From DATKZH01 sp964475955 (GTDB lineage Bacteria; Planctomycetota; Planctomycetia; Pirellulales; Thermoguttaceae), in contig CAYYZY010000191.1 of NCBI GenBank assembly GCA_964475955.1, positions 1 through 15,205 of the forward strand: 15,205 nucleotides of DNA. Reading direction: 5' to 3'. Each line of letters opens with the position of its first letter. Position 1 is the stretch's first letter. Position numbers and translations under genes: made by a program. This document shows, piece after piece, positions 14,975-15,205 of the stretch. The notes beneath the pieces are model-generated. The model made no database searches. It was given only the letters and a program-made list of their open reading frames with translations, and was not told where the DNA came from.

Positions 14975-14980
14975 AGTGTA
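14975..14980 (-). promoter_or_regulatory. Possible -10 box of the SDR gene
   Basis: TACACT on the minus strand (four of six to TATAAT), directly followed by GGGGGG, 55 bases before the GTG start. The -35 position (CTCACG with a 17-base spacer) matches only three of six, so this is weak. Confidence 0.25.
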
Positions 14981-15091
14981 CCACCTCGGACGCCCGGCGT
15001 GAGCCGTGGCCCGGTGGGGCTCCGCATCGACGACCAGCCGGCCGGCTTTGCCGCCGCCGGCCCGCCTGCCCAATGGCGGCGCTCCCCCCGA

Positions 15092-15121
15092 TTGACACTC
15101 ACCTCGCGCTGCCGTTAGGAT
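15092..15121 (+). promoter_or_regulatory. Promoter of the tRNA-Val gene
   Basis: A perfect TTGACA (15092-15097), an 18-base spacer and TAGGAT (15116-15121, four of six) end ten bases before the first base of the tRNA, so the 5' leader is very short. Confidence 0.65.
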
Positions 15122-15131
15122 ACCATCGCCC

Positions 15132-15205
15132 GGGCGATTAGCTCAGTCGGCTAGAGCGCCACGTTTACACCGTGGATGTCGGCGGTTCGAGTCCGTCATC
15201 GCCCA
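15132..15205 (+). tRNA. tRNA-Val (anticodon TAC)
   Basis: A full cloverleaf of 74 bases: acceptor stem GGGCGAT/ATCGCCC, D stem GCTC/GAGC, anticodon stem CCACG/CGTGG with loop TTTACAC (anticodon TAC, reads GUA and probably other valine codons), a five-base variable loop, T stem GGCGG/CCGTC with loop TTCGAGT, and discriminator A at 15205. The window ends here, so whether CCA is encoded cannot be seen; if it is not, the nucleotidyltransferase family gene at 7075 would be the candidate to add it. It is transcribed divergently from the SDR gene. Confidence 0.93.

Noticed and set aside
14920..15102. ATG start at 15102 for the SDR gene
   Set aside because: The extension has no SDR character and its start abuts the tRNA promoter; the GTG at 14919 with GGGGAG fits the Rossmann fold.
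13870..15141. Plus-strand open frame of 423 codons across the SDR gene
   Set aside because: Shadow of the SDR gene on the other strand; it also runs through the tRNA promoter and has no recognisable motif.

Overview
The window is GC-rich, densely coded bacterial DNA. Its make-up suggests a Planctomycetota genome, probably of the Pirellulales/Lacipirellulaceae type: a secreted YetA/PcRGLX-like glycan-active protein, a corrinoid-type UroD-family methyltransferase, and gene gaps packed with short palindromes and G-rich heptad arrays. The taxonomy is an inference from gene content and repeat style; no marker gene is present to prove it.

Plus-strand half (1-10893). An addB-like nuclease gene is cut at its 5' end by the window edge; its Walker A motif lies in the first 50 bases. 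It overlaps addA by 28 bases, so the two encode one AddAB-type helicase-nuclease for double-strand break end processing. A 240-base gap holding a nested palindromic repeat follows, then a tRNA CCA nucleotidyltransferase / poly(A) polymerase family gene, then a promoter-like stretch and a long secreted protein resembling YetA/PcRGLX (PL26-related) exo-rhamnogalacturonan lyases.

Minus-strand half (11068-14919). Reading in transcription order from the right: an atypical SDR / NAD(P)-binding epimerase-like protein, a UroD-family protein with the zinc-ligand pattern of cobalamin-dependent methyltransferases (MtaA/MtbA type), and an iron-containing alcohol dehydrogenase. They are separated by gaps of about 340 bases, so they are probably not one tight operon. 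A tRNA-Val(TAC) gene with its own promoter runs the other way at the right edge and ends at the window's last base.

The most notable non-coding content is a set of repeats in the gaps. Two loci (6912-6958 and 10956-11012) carry paired, inverted GTGG-plus-hairpin units laid out like REPIN/BIME elements; between the loci, one hairpin differs by a compensating base-pair change. One pair sits at the centre of a larger element with 36-base inverted ends (6858-7014). Three period-7 G-rich arrays lie around the alcohol dehydrogenase and UroD-family genes, and two of them supply the stop codons of those genes.
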